Source of the DNA: Stenotrophomonas maltophilia R551-3
GTDB taxonomy: Bacteria > Pseudomonadota > Gammaproteobacteria > Xanthomonadales > Xanthomonadaceae
Direction: 5' to 3'
Assembly (NCBI RefSeq): GCF_000020665.1
Contig: NC_011071.1
Span: 362,501 to 426,500, forward strand
DNA: 64,000 bases
The position numbers and the translations under genes are program-made. The notes under the pieces are model-generated. The model ran no database searches. It saw nothing but the letters and a program-made list of their open reading frames with translations, and was not told the DNA's origin. Shown piece by piece: positions 62,401 to 64,000 of this stretch; position 1 is the stretch's first letter, and every line of letters starts with the position of its first letter.

Positions 62401-63252
62401 TCAGGGCGTGGCGGCGGCAGCACCAGCTACCGGCACGTGAGGGATCACCAGTTCCTGCTGCAGCTGGCTGCGCTGGTGCAGGAAATCGAACACCGATTCC
62501 ACCGTCACCACCGAATAGTTGCCGGAGATGCGTTCGCCGGCCGGATGGTCAGTGGTGGTGGCGTTGGCCACGAACAGGCGCGCACCCACGCGCTTGCCGA
62601 GGCCGATATGCAGCACGCTGGGTTGGTACTTCTGCTGGCGCAGCCACTGCTGCGCCTGTTCGCGCTTGACGATGGCCGGCGCGCCTTCGGCCTGTGCCAT
62701 CGCCGCGGCCAGCACTTCCAGCACCCACTGGTTGGAGTTCTGGTAGTCGGTGGCGAACGGGTAGGCAACCACGTTGTATCTGGTTTCGTGCAGTGCCTTC
62801 GGCTGGATCGACGGCGACACCAGCATCGCTTTCAACGCGGCACGCAGCGGCGCCGAGGGCACGCCGATGCGCAGGTCGGTATGGCCTCCGCTCTCGCCGA
62901 CGAAGTTGCCCAGCCCTTCGTGGTACAGCTGCGAGCTGTCGGTCTTGCAGCGGTTGAGCAGGTGCATCGCGCGCCAGCGGCCATTGTCCTCACGCACCAG
63001 GAAGGCCAGGTGGCTGTGGCGCAGGCCGTAGCGACTCAGGTCCTGGCCACCGCGCGCGGCCACCACCACGTCCACATCGGGCAGCGCGTCCAGGCGCTCA
63101 GCGGTGGTCCAGGCCACGTCCAGCATCGCCGCCTGCGCGGCCACGCTCGGGTAGCGCTCGCGGCATTCGGTGCTGTTGGCCCGGGCCGGTGCGGTCGCCA
63201 GCAGGCTGGCGATCAGCAGCGCGGCGCGCGGCAGGCGGGAGAAACGATCCAT
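62401..63252 (-). CDS. DUF2145 family exported protein
   Basis: A 283-residue exported protein (signal ALLIASLLATAPARA-N) with the DUF2145 features RGGQDLSRYGLRHSHLAFLVRE (about 68-90) and MHLLNRCKTDSSQLYHEGLGNF. The His/Asp/Cys arrangement and the length are compatible with a papain-like or related fold, but no activity is known. It is the first gene of a three-gene unit with the two paralogous exported proteins. GAAGG precedes the start. Confidence 0.82.
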   Translation of the reverse strand: MDRFSRLPRAALLIASLLATAPARANSTECRERYPSVAAQAAMLDVAWTTAERLDALPDVDVVVAARGGQDLSRYGLRHSHLAFLVREDNGRWRAMHLLNRCKTDSSQLYHEGLGNFVGESGGHTDLRIGVPSAPLRAALKAMLVSPSIQPKALHETRYNVVAYPFATDYQNSNQWVLEVLAAAMAQAEGAPAIVKREQAQQWLRQQKYQPSVLHIGLGKRVGARLFVANATTTDHPAGERISGNYSVVTVESVFDFLHQRSQLQQELVIPHVPVAGAAAATP

Positions 63253-63300
63253 GTCGATACCTTCAACGGCGGGCAGGCCCGCGCGCCGATCATACGCCGG

Positions 63301-63528
63301 TCAGCGCAGGGGACGATCCACGCCCTTGCGCTTGAGTTCCCGGTCACAGGCGTCGCTGATCGGTGCCACCGGCAGCGGCGGGCGCTGGCCCTTCGGATCG
63401 CGCAGCGCCGGTTGTTCGCGATACGCGTCCAGCTGCTGCTGGCATTGATACGAGATCGGATCCAGCTCGGTGGGCGTGGTGGAACAGGCAGCGAGCAGGG
63501 CCAGGGGCAGCAGGAGCAAGGTACGCAT
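63301..63528 (-). CDS. small hypothetical lipoprotein
   Basis: A 75-residue predicted lipoprotein: signal MRTLLLLPLALLAAC with lipobox LAAC, and a mature part with two further cysteines (YQCQQQ and SDACDRE) that may form a disulfide. No family was recognised. It is 48 nt upstream of the DUF2145 operon and may belong to it. Confidence 0.72.
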   Translation of the reverse strand: MRTLLLLPLALLAACSTTPTELDPISYQCQQQLDAYREQPALRDPKGQRPPLPVAPISDACDRELKRKGVDRPLR

Positions 63529-63609
63529 GAAGACGTTCAGAGTGATGGGGGACGCTGGACTCTAACCGCGCAGCCGGATCGAAATGTTCAGAAATCGCTG
63601 GGCACCCGG

Positions 63610-63731
63610 GTAGTGCCGGCCGCTGGCCGGCAACGACAGGGTGTTCGGCAATGGGTACAGCGTTGCCGGCCAGCGGCCGGCACTACCGTGATGCCAGGCG
63701 CCGAGGATTGCCGGCCAGCGGCCGGCACTAC
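63610..63731. repeat. three SMAG units
   Basis: GTAGTGCCGGCCGCTGGCCGG followed by two inverted CCGGCCAGCGGCCGGCACTAC units. On the minus strand the last one supplies the stop codon of the ELM1-family gene. Confidence 0.9.
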
Positions 63732-64000
63732 CTCAATGCCAAACGCAGCTTCACCTCCGCCGCCACCCGCGCGGTCTCGCGCAGCGGTTCGATGCGGTCG
63801 TACTGCCAGTCCAGCCAGTGCGCCTGCAGCCGCCCGCGCTCGCGCAGCTGCTGCTGAAAGCGTGCCAGCCGCCCCTGCGCGGTATCGGCCAGCGCCACCA
63901 TCACCGGCATGCGCGTGGCGCAGGCTTCAGAAAGCAGGTTCACCGAATCGGGCGAGACCACCACGCGGTTGGCCCAGCCGAGCAGGCCGCCATAGGGATT
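63728..64000 (-). CDS. ELM1/GtrOC1 family protein, C-terminal part
   Basis: The last 90 residues of a gene that continues beyond the window. NPYGGLLGWANRVVVSPDSVNLLSEAC is the signature of the mitochondrial-fission ELM1 family as found in bacteria, which are thought to be nucleotide-sugar-type transferases of the envelope. The reading frame is open to the window edge. The TAG stop is provided by the SMAG repeat. Confidence 0.82.
   Translation of the reverse strand, partial: NPYGGLLGWANRVVVSPDSVNLLSEACATRMPVMVALADTAQGRLARFQQQLRERGRLQAHWLDWQYDRIEPLRETARVAAEVKLRLALR

Overview
The window is a piece of a high-GC gammaproteobacterial chromosome, almost certainly Stenotrophomonas (S. maltophilia complex) or a very close Xanthomonadaceae relative. 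The main evidence is the many REP-type hairpins headed by GTAG with a GCCGGCC-type stem (the SMAG elements described in S. maltophilia), together with Xanthomonadaceae-like gene content and order. No phage, IS element, integron, CRISPR array or tRNA gene was recognised.

Layout. 1-1654: 3' end of a 23S rRNA gene followed by two identical 5S rRNA genes, each with its own terminator. 1.7-9.9 kb: envelope genes (M28 lipoprotein peptidase, a VNGG-repeat protein, EnvC, S41 peptidase CtpA, rhomboid protease, FadL). 9.9-13.9 kb: pnuC and bifunctional putA. 14.1-22.7 kb: a complete aa3-type cytochrome c oxidase locus (DUF2244 protein, coxB, coxA, a small membrane protein, ctaG, coxC, a DUF2909-like protein, SURF1, an SCO-like protein, ctaA, ctaB). 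22.9-31 kb: a ChaN-like protein, a YfeH-type transporter, a DUF442 phosphatase, then dnaG, yihY, yqeY and rpsU divergent from tsaD, and an Abi-like HEPN gene. 31.2-31.5 kb: two tandem, clearly paralogous small RNA genes just before folB. 32-38.6 kb: a mechanosensitive channel, a GH3 glycosidase, lipoproteins, a PQQ-type sugar dehydrogenase and yiaA. 38.6-51.4 kb: a block centred on peptidoglycan peptides (amino-acid permease, L,D-transpeptidase-like protein, RpiR regulator, dipeptide epimerase, NlpC/P60 endopeptidase, transglutaminase-like protein, Oar-like TonB receptor, serine hydrolase, D-Ala-D-Ala dipeptidase). 51.6-64 kb: small exported or membrane proteins, a HAD hydrolase, 2-oxoadipate dioxygenase, a CoA-transferase, glnE, the queuosine-precursor transporter yhhQ, a DUF2145 operon with two paralogous exported proteins, and the 3' end of an ELM1-family gene.

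How genes work together. The cox block encodes the oxidase core subunits plus copper insertion (CtaG, SCO-like), heme A synthesis (CtaB then CtaA) and assembly (SURF1). The rpsU/yqeY/dnaG side and tsaD leave one intergenic region in opposite directions. The epimerase-NlpC/P60 pair resembles Bacillus ykfB-ykfC and, with the divergent receptor/peptidase genes and the RpiR regulator, suggests scavenging of cell-wall peptides.

Intergenic DNA is dominated by two hairpin families: SMAG elements and a second family with GGGGTC...GACCCC ends. Several sit in functional places: a triple SMAG lies inside a small cox-locus gene, four genes take their stop codon from the GTAG head, and one copy of the second family appears to supply the -35 box of glnE.
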